DNA of 64,000 nt from the NCBI GenBank assembly GCA_023159155.1, contig JAJNNX010000004.1:1426001-1490000 (forward strand), written 5' to 3'. This stretch comes from Ustulina deusta. Taxonomy: Eukaryota > Ascomycota > Sordariomycetes > Xylariales > Xylariaceae. Made by a program: the position numbers and the translations under genes. Under the pieces are notes generated by a model. That model did no database searches. It had not been told where the DNA came from and worked only from the letters and a program-made list of their open reading frames with translations. This document shows positions 39,546 to 49,696 of this stretch, one piece after another (position 1 is the stretch's first letter; every line of letters begins with the position of its first letter).

Positions 39546-39839
39546 CTAGAAGTCGTCCCAGTCGATGTCATCAGCGTCAAACCCGCCATCTGTGATGCCG
39601 CCTGCTTTGTCACATTTAGCATAAATAAGCCAGCATATTGAATGCGCCTTACCTGGACCATCGCGACGACCTCCAGGCTCCTTGTCACATCCATCTTCAT
39701 AACAAAGCATTCCTGTTGTTTTCGAATCCTCACTGCCGCTGTCACACACCTCTTTCTTTTCCTTTGCGTCGTCGCAGGGGTTTTTGAGGCTCTTCCTCCA
39801 GTGTCCACAGGTATGGACACGAATAGTGAAAATACACAT
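39546..39839 (-). CDS. Small Cys-rich acidic-tailed fungal protein, one predicted intron
   Basis: Unspliced, the frame is 97 codons from ATG 39839. A GT-AG intron is likely at 39602-39652 on the minus strand (donor GTAAGG, branch-like GCTAAAT, acceptor AAAGCAG, 51 nt). Splicing gives exons 39653-39839 and 39546-39601 and an 80-residue protein. Because the intron is 17 codons without a stop, a retained-intron isoform stays in frame and adds two Cys. The N-terminal layout (Cys2, CGH at 11-13, Cys22, VCDSGSED at 31-38, Cys46, Cys51, then EPGGRR at 54-59) resembles a common family of short fungal proteins of unknown role. The C-terminus is Asp-rich (DADDIDWDDF). No signal peptide. Confidence 0.75.
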   Translation of the reverse strand: MCIFTIRVHTCGHWRKSLKNPCDDAKEKKEVCDSGSEDSKTTGMLCYEDGCDKEPGGRRDGPGKAHSICWLIYAKCDKAGGITDGGFDADDIDWDDF

Positions 39840-40985
39840 GCTGTGGGCTAGATAGTATGATACAGTGAATATCCTGACGAATGGTTTATGGGGGGTATTG
39901 CGGATAATACACTGGCCTCCAGGTTATATCGATATGTCTTTAAATACTCACCTAGCAACAAAGCGAGCGAATATTGTTACTGCGGCATTAGCAGCTTCAG
40001 TAATGCCGCATGTCATCCATCAGTGCCATACATAACTCCATGCCATATGGGTCACACATTTCAATCACATATTGCGGAAGCTGCCGGTGTGGAGTTGGAT
40101 TGTGTACCATCCTGAAGCATACACAGGTAATCGTGGTCATGTAGGGGTTGCGGCCACACCACTTTTTTGTTGCGTATTTCAGTGGTTAAAGTCGAGTTCA
40201 AGATTTTCAAACTATGCGAGTCACAACACTCACATTCATAAACGGAAATGAATACACTCAATGCGTTGACTTCTCCCATCTCCCATCAACCCTCCCAAGA
40301 CATACATGTGTAATGAGCGCATCTTGTCCTTGCCAATGGACGGTCCTGTGATCGATACTAATGTAGAGTAGAACTGGAACATATTCAAACAAAGTACAAG
40401 TCCTCACTTCCAGCATCCATTCTTAACAGGTGATAGAGTTTAGAACACATCCCGGAGAGTTGCCCGGCACTCAGGGGGTTGCTGGTATTATGGCGAACAC
40501 CGGCGATCCTATTGGGCAGCAAGGGGAAAATTGCAGAATCCCTGTCTATCGCGAACCCGCGATCCTATTTACAGAATCCCTGTTTTGCAAGAGTTAAATT
40601 TATTCCACCGGAACCAGAAATCTGTGGGGAAGGATAGCGAAAACGGTGGAGTTACGGAGCAGTTGAAACGGGTAATGAGGGATCAACAGTTTAATGCCGT
40701 ATAATATTTGCCGAAATTCTCTGACTATCTAGCTCCTATTTGAGCTAGTATGTTGCATACAGTGGAGGCCAGTTGCGCCCTTCTCACAGGCAACTAGCCC
40801 GAAAACCCGAGAATGCCAAGTCAGGCATACGGTAATCTAATGCGTCCTTGCAAGGCGCGCGCATGGGGTCATAAGGCACCCATCCTTCTGCTCACCGGCG
40901 GTCGCCAAGCAATTAGATACGAGTTACTTTCTAATTGGACATCGTAACCAAACATAAAGCTAGCTGACTGATTTGTTAGAAACTA
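39840..40985. other. Intergenic DNA between Cys-rich gene and repeat-bearing relic
   Basis: Normal GC. Short overlapping frames (75 codons plus, 72 codons minus) have no recognisable motif. 40500-40600 contains an imperfect direct duplication (GCGATCCTATT...AGAATCCCTGT twice). It probably includes the promoter of the Cys-rich gene on the left and the 5' flank of the relic on the right. Confidence 0.55.
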
Positions 40986-40989
40986 ATGC

Positions 40990-42082
40990 ATGCATCTGAT
41001 TGCAACCCCATCACATCCATCTTCCGAGAACCCACCTTCCGAGAACTCATCTTCCGAGAACTCATCTTCCGAGAACCCATCTTCCGAGAACCCATCCTCC
41101 CAGAACCCATCCCAGATTCTGAATCCATCAGGAAACATTCGCTTTTATCATCATTCAGTACCTATGATTCGCGATTTGAACTTGTTTACCCACCCAGAGG
41201 CTCTGGGCGAAGTGAGGCGTCTGAATGAGCAGATCAAAATCGTCGAAGGTCTCGAACACGCTAGGGCTCGCCTAAAGTCGACAAAGTCCTTAGACTCGAA
41301 CACACTTTCAAAATGTGGCGCGTTTGTGCGACACGTCAATAATAGCGCGCCTAGCGATGCATTCTTTCGTGAGGTTGCAAAGCTCAGTTTGGATGAGTTG
41401 GGGTATTGTTCTATCAGTTTTGAAGAAAGGCGACTCAAATCGGTGGGGAGCCGTTTGAAGGCCTCGGATATCCAGGCTTACATGGTGGCATCTGGAGTAT
41501 CATGCCTCAGCCGCCGAGAAATCTGGATACGTTTGAAACGCTTATCACGTGAATCAGAGGGGAAGCCTTTTCATGATCTTTTCATAGCGGCACAATCCGC
41601 AGGGAATGGAGCGAACTCGAACGTAACTAAGCCCGCCGAACGAAACATTAAAAATGGTACAACAATTTCATCCGAAAAAAAAAGAAGTTTTGCTAATATA
41701 TGTATCAGATCCAGAGCCTCAGACTATAGCCAAAGATGCCAGTAGCTTCGAGTTTCCCGCGGCAAGATTGGAGATGATTAAAGGTGTATTTGGCGGACCG
41801 ATTGCTAAAGCGGTACATCATGCCTCGGAAGACATAGTATCCAGAGATTTAACCGACTGTATAAAGTCGAAGTTTCCAAGAGCCGGGGGCAATGCAATAA
41901 TATAGATAGAGCTTGGGCGTCATGTACCACTCGCATTGCTTGCTGGGGACTATGTTTCAATGGCCAAAATTTGTGAGATTTTTGGTAATAAGATTGCTAA
42001 TGCGGTTGAAGGAAGTGATCTACAAAAATGGGAGAAACGAAATGGATTAATAGACTATACGAGATACGTCAAAATAAACTAG
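40990..42082 (+). pseudogene. Repeat-bearing protein gene with frameshift and nonsense codon, family unknown
   Basis: The first frame (40990-41745) starts with six copies of a pentapeptide of type P/S-S-S-E-N, then a helical, charged region (RRLNEQIKIVEGLEHARARL; LSRREIWIRLKRLSRE). At 41675-41683 a run of nine A is followed by loss of sense in that frame, while the next frame carries on with KKKEVLLIYVSDPEPQTIAKD up to TAG 41903-41905. Beyond it the same frame continues with LGRHVPLALLAGDYVSM and KWEKRNGLIDYTRY to a TAG at 42080-42082. One frameshift plus one CAG-to-TAG-like stop would reunite about 360 codons. A short intron at the A-run is the alternative. The role is unknown. Confidence 0.6.
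41017..41106 (+). repeat. 15-bp coding tandem repeat (CCATCTTCCGAGAAC), six copies
   Basis: Six near-identical 15-bp units in register with the reading frame, encoding P/S-S-S-E-N repeats, with a truncated seventh. Units differ at one or two bases. This is a likely length-variable site. Confidence 0.93.
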
Positions 42083-43535
42083 AATGTAGAGCTACGTATA
42101 GGCTATGACCTAACTATAGCAAACGAGCTCTTTATATAAAATACGTCCCTTTGTAAATCTTAACTGAGATTCCTGCCAGTAATGTCATCACACCACTGCA
42201 CACCTTAGTGTTCCAGATCTCGCGATTTCCTTCGAAATATACCACCTCTTTACAATTCCGTATATAAAGCTGTTGCTTATTGGTTGTGGATTCTATTGTC
42301 ATAAGGAAAACATAAGCGCCGCAGTCTTTAAATCGCTCATCCTCTACGGAGAGGGCTTTCTACTGGGCTTCTTGTGTTTTTATCAGCTTGTAATAAAAAA
42401 ATCATATCGTGGGCGCCACATACCAAATCCTCTTTTGTTGTTAGCATACCAATCCAAGCGCTAGGCAGTCAATATTAAGGCAACTGACTATATGACTACT
42501 TTTTTAATCTTAATTGACTTCGGTGCAATAAAGAAATAAGCGCACTTTGTACGCATCCGGCACGTAAGCTTTAGACAGAATAAGATAATAGAGAGTATCC
42601 AGTGTAAGAGCTGAATATTGTATTGGATATGTTGCATTTGAAGAGTTTGTAAACTTATGCCGAGGTTTTTGAGCTCTGAGTCCAGGGGAAGAAAAAACTT
42701 TTTAAAGAAAATTCTTTAGGTACCAAGTATATGACATATGCAAAAGTTGGGCATGAACGAGATAGGCGGGGTAGGTCTGATAAGCTGTTCGGACCCCGTA
42801 TCCTTTCGAGCATATTATAGTTGTTAGGTAATAATTTTGATTTTGGGCGTTAAGCCTGTTTTTGTTATGTCTTTACGGCATTATTCCAAGTACATAGCCC
42901 TGCCATTTATTATAATATATGTAGTATTGTTTAATTAATTTGATAGGCACTAAACAATCGTAAGCAAAACCCGATTTAGGACATGGCCGCTTAGGAGCCA
43001 AAGATATCCAGTTTGTTGTTAGCCTTTAACTGCACAACAACGATGCGGCTGGATATTTCGATCTAGCAATTAATTCAGGGTCTCCTGGGAAACATTCATA
43101 TTTATTGCCAATAGATGCCTTGGGAAGAACTGTATTGCTCCTTATGTATTGTTGACACGCCTTCCCAGTACTAATGCTAGTAGCTTGCAAACTAATAACC
43201 CTATTATCCCGTAATTTCCTGCGAGCATTATCCAAATCTAAAGCTAGATATTTATTATTTTGTGTTCCTAATATTGCTAACAATAAGATAGCTTTCCTAA
43301 GCAGTTTATTAGTCAGTATTACGGCTTACCAAAGCCTTATTTATGGTGCTGGTATGTCTGTCCAAAACTTATTCCTCCTACTGTTGTTACCCAATTTATA
43401 TATCTTAAAGCAACCCCCCCTGCTAGTGAAATTGGCCCCCTGGTGGAATTAGTTATTAATACCACCAAATTGATCACTACAACCAAGGCTATTTCTCTAC
43501 GAAATAAAGGGCTATTAACTATCTAATAAATATTA
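42083..43535. other. Intergenic or relic DNA, nothing assignable
   Basis: Moderate to low GC. A 63-codon plus frame (42273-42464) has a hydrophobic middle, and an 85-codon minus frame (43026-43283) reads like real peptide (YLALDLDNARRKLRDNRV) but has no ATG start and no known motif. 43040-43450 could be another decayed gene. Confidence 0.4.
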
Positions 43536-44230
43536 CTAGTTTAATATGCTTTCGAACGTAGCTTGTAATAGTTTTTGGTGTTCTTTTTTGAATTCAGCCG
43601 CTTCCCACCTTTGTACCTGCTCCTTTGCTGTAATTCTAGCTTCGCGAATAGTTCCGATATTGTAGAAGCTCTTCTTGTTATTTTGTTTGACCCGTTTACG
43701 CCCCACGGGCTATAGCCCTTTGTTTTTTGCCTTTAGAGTTTCTATCTCTCGCTTCTGCAAGGCTACTACTGTAACTAACAGGTCGATAGACTTATTTGTT
43801 TTATATACAAGGGCCTTTGCAGTAGCTGTGAGCCCTATAGACAGCATTTCTAAGCTTAAAAACTATTTACGAAGGTCTTGAAACTTCTTTAGAGTAATCC
43901 AGACCGCTTTTCCAGCCGGGTTATCTACACGCTACAGCTTATCTTCTAGTGTAGTGGGTCGATAGCTTATATAGACCATCTTTTTGTTTTTAAGTGGGCT
44001 AAAGCCCTGGCTTTCTCTACACATCTGTAATGATTTTAGGCTGTAGAGTCTTCTCACGGGCTTTTACATACGCAGCCAAAACCTACGCTTGTAGACGGGT
44101 GATGAAGTTGGCAAGTGAGCGAACTGGGCCATCTCCTCACGAAAATAGTGTTTTATTACGGAAAACATGCCTACGTTAGCTGTTTGGGCCACGTGCGAAT
44201 GCAGAAAATATAGCCTAGAACAATAGATAT
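43536..44230 (-). pseudogene. C-terminal relic of a pogo/Tigger-like DDE transposase
   Basis: Minus strand. QTANVGMFSVIKHYFREEM (about 44150-44190) matches the Q-P-L-D-V-G-x-F-x-x-x-K-x-x-Y block around the catalytic Asp of pogo-family DDE transposases, here with Asp read as Asn. Then come AYVKAREKTLQPKIITD (other frame, near 44050-44100) and GFSPLKNKKMVYISYRPTTL (from about 44010), the usual Y-x-K-A-R...G-x-x-P-x-N tail. A helical, basic C-terminus (LVTVVALQKREIETLKAK) ends at TAG 43536-43538. At least one frameshift (around 44030-44070) and three in-frame stops make it inactive. The N-terminal DNA-binding part and inverted termini were not found. Confidence 0.72.
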
Positions 44231-44258
44231 TTAAACACAATCTAATTAGAAGACTCAC

Positions 44259-45163
44259 CCGATTCTGACACTTTAACCGTTCAATAATGAATTGTATTTG
44301 TCCCTACCACCCTTTATACTACCTAGATTTTGCCCTTATAAAAGGGAACCCGGCTGGTTGGCTATACGTACCTCTTAAAAGGTGGGTTTCTGGAAGTTGG
44401 GTTCTGGAAAGTGAAGTTCGGAAAACTAGGCATGTAATGATGTCTACAGCCCCACGTCCATTCTCATTCCTAAATACCTGACATACGCTTGAATAAACAA
44501 GAGTGAACCTATAGCTAATCCTTATTAGCCGGTATGCGAGGTGAATGCAGGATGCAGAACGACACACCGAGCTAGTCTACGAATCCAATAGGAAATTGAG
44601 GTCGTTCGGTCGGTGAACCGATCAGGGGTTAGCATCTATGCGAGTTACACTGGATGTTCAATCTTACAGTCAAGTTATTTCTTCCCATAGTTCGTTTCTA
44701 GCCCCGTTATGAGCTAGAAAAATACAAGACAGTTCATCGAGCAGCAGATTTACTTTTTGTTAAAAATTATCCTACGTGATACCACTGCCCTACAAGAGAT
44801 GCTGCTTTTCCTGGACGCATATAAAGAAAGTAAAAGGTGGATTGAATATTTCAGTCGCGGCGTCCGGCCAGTGCCTACGGAGATAGAATGGTCCCCAGTC
44901 GAAAAGTAGAATAAAAAGCCAGACCGGCGCAGACAAAGCTGCCCATAGTCAAGGCAGCGCCATGCCCGATCGGGAGGGCCGCTAAACCCTGCGGGGGCGA
45001 CAGCGTGTTCGCGATTATCAGGTTTGGCCAAATGTGGGTCGGACTAGCTAAAGTCCGACTCCGACCGCCAAGGCTCGACAGCATTTGCGCTTAAGAATTA
45101 CTCTAGGGAAACTACGTCGAGTCCGGCCGCATTTGTGATAAGTTCGTGAGGAACTATCCGTGA
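44259..45163. other. Intergenic DNA upstream of zinc-finger gene
   Basis: Normal GC. A 69-codon minus frame (44875-45084) has a hydrophobic stretch (AALTMGSFVCAGLAFYSTF) and overlaps a 93-codon minus frame in another phase. Neither shows a domain. It may hold the zinc-finger promoter and a further exon; no TATA element stands out. Confidence 0.4.
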
Positions 45164-45235
45164 AGAGTCACACCAAGGCATCCGAAATACGACCCAGAAG
45201 AACGCTTTCGAAAGAACACAATAGAAGGTACCATT

Positions 45236-46142
45236 ATGTGCAATGATTGCTCTAGGATTTTCCCTTCCCATCCGATGCTCTTGAAGCATATTTTTTCTGA
45301 ATTGCAAGAATACCAGGTAAGTCTTCAGGGCTTACGTTTGGGCTTTGTGATGAACGTTTGTTAGAATCGAATCGCGAACTTAGTAGACCAGCTTCGAATT
45401 ACCCTCGCACCCTCAACCCAACCTGCAGATGAGATCGATTATATTGCTGCAACAACTGTATCCTCGCCCAGCCAGCAAACGCCTGCCCTAACTCTTGGGA
45501 CACCACATGTATGCCCAGATACACGGTGCAAAGGAAAGCATTTTACGAGGGACCAAGACTTTGTGCGCCACTTTGCTTCACGTATGCTCCACGCTTCCAA
45601 TATCGTGACAATACTAAAAATAATTTGTTCTAGACCGACGGTGCTCGCCTAACAATTCCAACTGCCCCGTTTGCAACGCGAACTTCGACTTCGAAAGCAA
45701 AGTGCTAAACCACAAGTGCCCGAATGCGCATACATATCAAAATCACAAAATGCTAAAGAATATATGTAACAAAATACGCTCAAGGATCAAGACGGAGTTG
45801 GATTTGAGGCAGAATATTAGGAAGCAAAAAAAGGAAAGGCAGAGATCATCGGACATGCAACAATCGGAACACCCTGTAGTTGCTCGTACACATTCTCCAA
45901 ACGCTTCCCAGCAAAGGGGTGGGGTGGTCTTCACACACAATAATTACCCGAGTTTCGAAGCTATGGGCAATAACCAGCTGCATCACGATGGATTTCTATA
46001 TTCACAGTTACACCCCGAATCAGCTTCTCAGCGGGAAGACTATCTACAGTCAACAGGTCTCTGGGATAATTATTTCGATAGCGGGACTATGTCATTAGAT
46101 GGAAGTCAGAATTGGGGAACGTCTCAAAATCATCACAATTAA
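45236..46142 (+). CDS. C2H2-type zinc-finger protein, three exons
   Basis: Model: exons 45236-45316, 45365-45581 and 45634-46142, with introns 45317-45364 (GTAAGT...TTAG) and 45582-45633 (GTATGC...ACTAAAA...TTCTAG). The exons total 807 nt, 268 residues plus TAA. Splicing is supported by what it builds: the second junction completes a C-x4-C...H-x3-H finger (C77, C82, H96, H100), followed by C-x2-C-x12-H-x5-H (C110, C113, H126, H132). The N-terminus (MCNDCSRIFPSHPMLLKH) looks like a partial finger with C2, C5 and H18. A basic helix follows (residues about 140-170), then a Gln/Asn/His/Ser-rich tail typical of transcription factors. It is likely nuclear and DNA-binding. The frame is open upstream to 45164, so an extra 5' exon is possible; the start is the least certain part. 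Confidence 0.78.
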
Positions 46143-46296
46143 GGGGACTTACTAACCTTAGGAGTCTCAGGGCGTTCGTATAGTTGGCCATATATGTATA
46201 GATGAAAATCCGTCTACAAACTAGATCACAAGTCGCAGAGAAGCGATCACGCTGTGTTGTATCAGAGAAATAGTAAAAGGAAAAGAAGCATCAGTC
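46143..46296. other. Shared 3' intergenic spacer between convergent genes
   Basis: 154 bp between the zinc-finger stop and the stop of the minus-strand gene. No hairpin or clear polyadenylation signal was seen beyond AT-rich words. It must hold both 3' UTRs. Confidence 0.5.
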
Positions 46297-46843
46297 TTAC
46301 ACGCCCCCTTGATCCATGCGAATATCAATTTCCCTCAGGCCTTTAGACCTCATGAACGCCCTAGGGACTTCGACCCAGCCATTCGGTGATCTAAATGCTT
46401 GGATCTCGCTTATGTGGGATCGATCCCAGAATGTCCACTGCGACCCCTTGCTTAGGAGGTATACAACTACTTCATTTTGTATTTCCCGCGCCGTCCACGC
46501 AAAGTGGTGCCCTGGGTCTGTTCCAAATGTGTACGAATACACTGGTTGGTCGGGAATTGGTTCAAAAACACGGCTAATATGCTAGAATAATCAGCAAAAC
46601 GAATTAAATTTCGCTATTTGCCTGGCTTACTAGGTTTTTAAGCAACTGGGCTTTGCACCAAGCCAGAGCTTCAGAGCTTTTGGAAAGACCCTCGTTATCT
46701 ATCTCTTCGACAAGTCGTCCAATTTCGGGGTCCGTAACATAGAAGATGCCATGCTATGCAAAGAATCCAGCAGCAGAATCAACGCTTACTCCTGGGGAAA
46801 TACCCGTTTTTCTGAAAACGTCTGCATCAGTAGACGAGGCCAT
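46297..46843 (-). pseudogene. Two-exon gene of unknown function with one in-frame stop
   Basis: Minus strand. Exon 1 46631-46843 (71 codons), intron 46582-46630 (GTAAGC...TGCTGAT...TTCTAG, 49 nt), exon 2 46297-46581 (95 codons with TAA). Together about 165 residues, beginning MASSTDADVFRKTGISPG and ending RSKGLREIDIRMDQGGV. Middle parts such as DPEIGRLVEEIDNEGLSKS and GWVEVPRAFMRSKGL look like a genuine conserved globular protein. Codon 30 (46754-46756) is TAG between Ala and His, most simply a former CAG. Otherwise the gene is undamaged, so it may be newly inactivated, translated from a later start, or a sequencing variant. I do not know the family. Confidence 0.6.
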
Positions 46844-46867
46844 GGTCACGAGCGATGACAAGCGTTA

Positions 46868-46945
46868 GTATTTTTTTTTGGGAGAGGGGGAGGGGGGGGT
46901 GTCTTTTTCTCGAAAAAAAAAAAAGAAACCCCAAAGGCGGGGGGA
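46868..46945. repeat. Low-complexity T/G/A tract
   Basis: Runs of T, then G-rich GGGAGAGGGGGAGGGGGGGG, then T, then about twelve A, then more G/C runs. It lies in the 5' flank of the minus-strand gene starting at 46843, so it could affect its promoter. Confidence 0.75.
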
Positions 46946-47720
46946 AGCCAATGACAGGCAAGGCTGAATTTATCCTTAATATGAGATTATCCGGAATGCA
47001 ACTAAGCCATTTCAGCTGCCACCGGAGCTTAATTGAAACAACATTTCTGCCTAATATTCGCGCCCAACTCGACTTTAAGTGACCCTACCCTGAGCTACTC
47101 ATCTCCACGCAAACATCATCTCCTCGCAGGCATCATCTCAAACAGTCCAATTTAGTATCAACTCTCGCAAACTCTAATTGTTACTACTAAGCTAACATAA
47201 TCGTAGTATATTATCGACAACTCAATTACAATAAGTGACTCAGTTTGTAAATACTGTACGAATGGGATCACCAAGGAGGGCGCTATGTGCACAAGATGCA
47301 ACAAATGACGGGTTCGTTTCAGGATGTATGTACCACAGTTTATTGCGATCTGTCGGGCGAGACAAGCGAAAGAACGCAGCCTAATCTTTGAAGCAGAAGG
47401 ATGTTTCTGGCATCAAACTTCAGCCTCGGGTCTGATTTGATGTATTGATTTGGCATACAACCTGGCACTTTGAGAAGGACCAAAAGAGGCAACGAAGAAA
47501 GCATTGGTATGCAGGGAAACGCTTGTTACGTAACCCAGTTTTATTCCGTGACCTTGCAGAATATTTCATCTCCCACGTACCTCGCCAAAACACTTAGACG
47601 TATCAGAAATTCAAAAGAGAGATCAATACTTGTCTGGAGGATGTCCCAGAATTAATTTCCTAGAAGTTGATAGCTGCAAGTAGATTAGTGTAACCTCTTA
47701 CCAGCTCGCACGTGCTCTCG
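46946..47720. other. Normal-GC DNA with short frames, possible decayed gene
   Basis: Around 47250-47650 the three plus frames each give plausible peptide for 40-60 codons, for example GITKEGAMCTRCNK near 47260-47310 and LAEYFISHVPRQN near 47550. This suggests a gene with introns or frameshifts. No domain is identified and I could not build a joined model. Confidence 0.35.
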
Positions 47721-47774
47721 GCTGCACCTGCACCTGCACCTGCACCTGCACTTGCACCTGCACTTGCACCTGCT
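47721..47774. repeat. Hexanucleotide microsatellite (GCACCT)n
   Basis: About eight 6-bp units, some GCACTT, in a row. One plus frame would encode alternating Ala-Pro and Ala-Leu. No surrounding frame is long enough to support coding. Confidence 0.88.
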
Positions 47775-49690
47775 GCACTTCCACCTACTCGTATGTGGTT
47801 GCATTTTCTGGCTAACTATCGATAAGAGATTTAGTTCCTAGAATTACAAACCTAGGAAGCTCAGTCCAGAATGCAAAAGAACTTATTGTTCTCGGAAAGT
47901 CCAAGGATTGGATGACTTGGTCTTGGTCCAACTCTATTATGATCACATCTGTTTAATATTCAAATCAGCATCCAGAAACTATTCAAGATATGGGTTTAGG
48001 GATTTTAATAAATGACCCCGAATGAACAGGTTATATAATACTCGCTGACTTGTGGCCCATAGTCTCACCTCAGCTGGTTTCTAGGGTGGTTATTGCACAA
48101 TAGGAGTCAATGCAGTATTGATCTATACTACTAGACAAGCAAATGTTGTTCTAGATTTGACATTACAAAGCAGGATAGCACTAGTAGCATATTGACTGCT
48201 TTACTTCTATCCGGTAGCAATAGTTTTAACTTTTAACGCGGGATAAGGATACTATTAAAAATAATTAGCAATATTGTATTGCTAAGAAAAAAGCTATATT
48301 TTAATTATTTACTTAGTGTGCATAGCCTTGCTAATAGAGACCTAGCAAAAAGTTGGTCGAAATACTACTATAGCTTCTAACCCCTGTATTAATATGGTAT
48401 AGTATAAGGTTACTGCGCTTCGTAGTAACATATATTCTGTTTTTAAGGCTGTTTATATATAAATAATATAAGCGAATATAAGCTATCTATATTTATAAAC
48501 GATCTTTCCGGGCCAGTTCTGCTAGTATATAACCTTAGATATGTATACGCTTTAAATCAATAGTTTACAACAGCTGTCCAAATTTAACGTTTTACATCAG
48601 TAAGGTTGGCCAACATGACTGTTGAACTTTTTTTATGCACGCTTTTGTTACTGGTGGTTCGTTGGAGAAATAACAACAAGCAAACATCTAGGGCTGTCCG
48701 GAAAGGGAACCCAGTGGACAACTAATACTTGCTGTAGGCTTTAAAAAGTATAAGTATTTCTTCATCCTTATCTTCAACTATTGTAAGAGCTTTGATATTT
48801 AGCAAGCTTCCCTTGAAGACTACTTTATTAATACTTTGCTTCTTGCACTGACCATAGACCGTCCCACCTCCTACACCTATTACATAGGTCTCCGCAAATA
48901 CTTTGAGCGGTGAAGCGTTATTAGCATCATCAATAGCATTAAACCAACGTTATACATATGTTGAATAAGCCAACAACATCATTGTAAATTAGATTGGGAA
49001 CCAAGGTGAGATTCTATTCATGTACACCATGTATATATTCTATCTGCTGACATTAGATTGGGCCTATCTACCCCATCCGAATGACTAGCTCAAACACACG
49101 CAAAGTTATAAGTTTGTTTTTTATTAAGGTAAAAAGACAAATCATGTTATAAAAACTAATACTAAGTACAAATCAACAGAACAGTCTCAAAATGCCTAAT
49201 AGTGAAATTGTTATTAATAGGGATGAAAAGCCAATTCTAGCAGGCAATATAGACACATCATTATCTAGTAGTAAACGTCACAGAAACACATGAAATAATA
49301 GGTCTTTCTAAGGTTAATACTAAAGCTTTATATAATTAAATATTAAGGACTTTTTAACTTATATATATTTGCGTTGCAATTAGAATTGTGAACGTGTTAA
49401 AGGACTCTAGAGAGGCATTGCTAAAGCTTTAAAGCGATAGGTTTGGATTATCGGCACTATATTATTCCGCCTCCAACGAACCCCAAACCATAGGTCGGGT
49501 AACTGTAGAGACTCCGCTGTCCAAACAGGCTACAAAAGGGACCATATCCGGTCATCGGTCGCAACAAAATGGTCATCAAGGACATAGTGCAATATTTACA
49601 TATATTAGGATCGTATTTTACATCCCGCATTTAAATGATTATTTAGCTCAATATCTTTAATCTATTATAGCGCACGCTTATAACATATTA
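47775..49690. other. Low-GC transition zone, no gene
   Basis: GC falls gradually from the gene island into RIP-type DNA. Patches near 48600-48950 and 49440-49590 keep ordinary composition but have stops in every frame and no recognisable motif. Confidence 0.5.
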
Positions 49691-49696
49691 TTTAAA

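Noticed and set aside
39197..39820. 207-codon minus-strand frame across the kinase-like and Cys-rich genes
   Set aside because: It overlaps both better-supported genes in another phase and has no recognisable domain. It was considered as one long antisense gene and dropped.
40986..41228. 80-codon frame with F-R-E-P-I repeats
   Set aside because: Alternate frame of the 15-bp repeat. The frame from 40990 is three times longer and stays open beyond the repeat.
46316..46585. 89-codon plus-strand frame
   Set aside because: Antisense to the two-exon minus gene, whose frame continues through a well-formed intron into a second coherent exon.
46855..47082. 75-codon plus-strand frame over the low-complexity tract
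   Set aside because: Made largely of homopolymer-encoded residues (Phe, Gly, Lys); no support as a gene.
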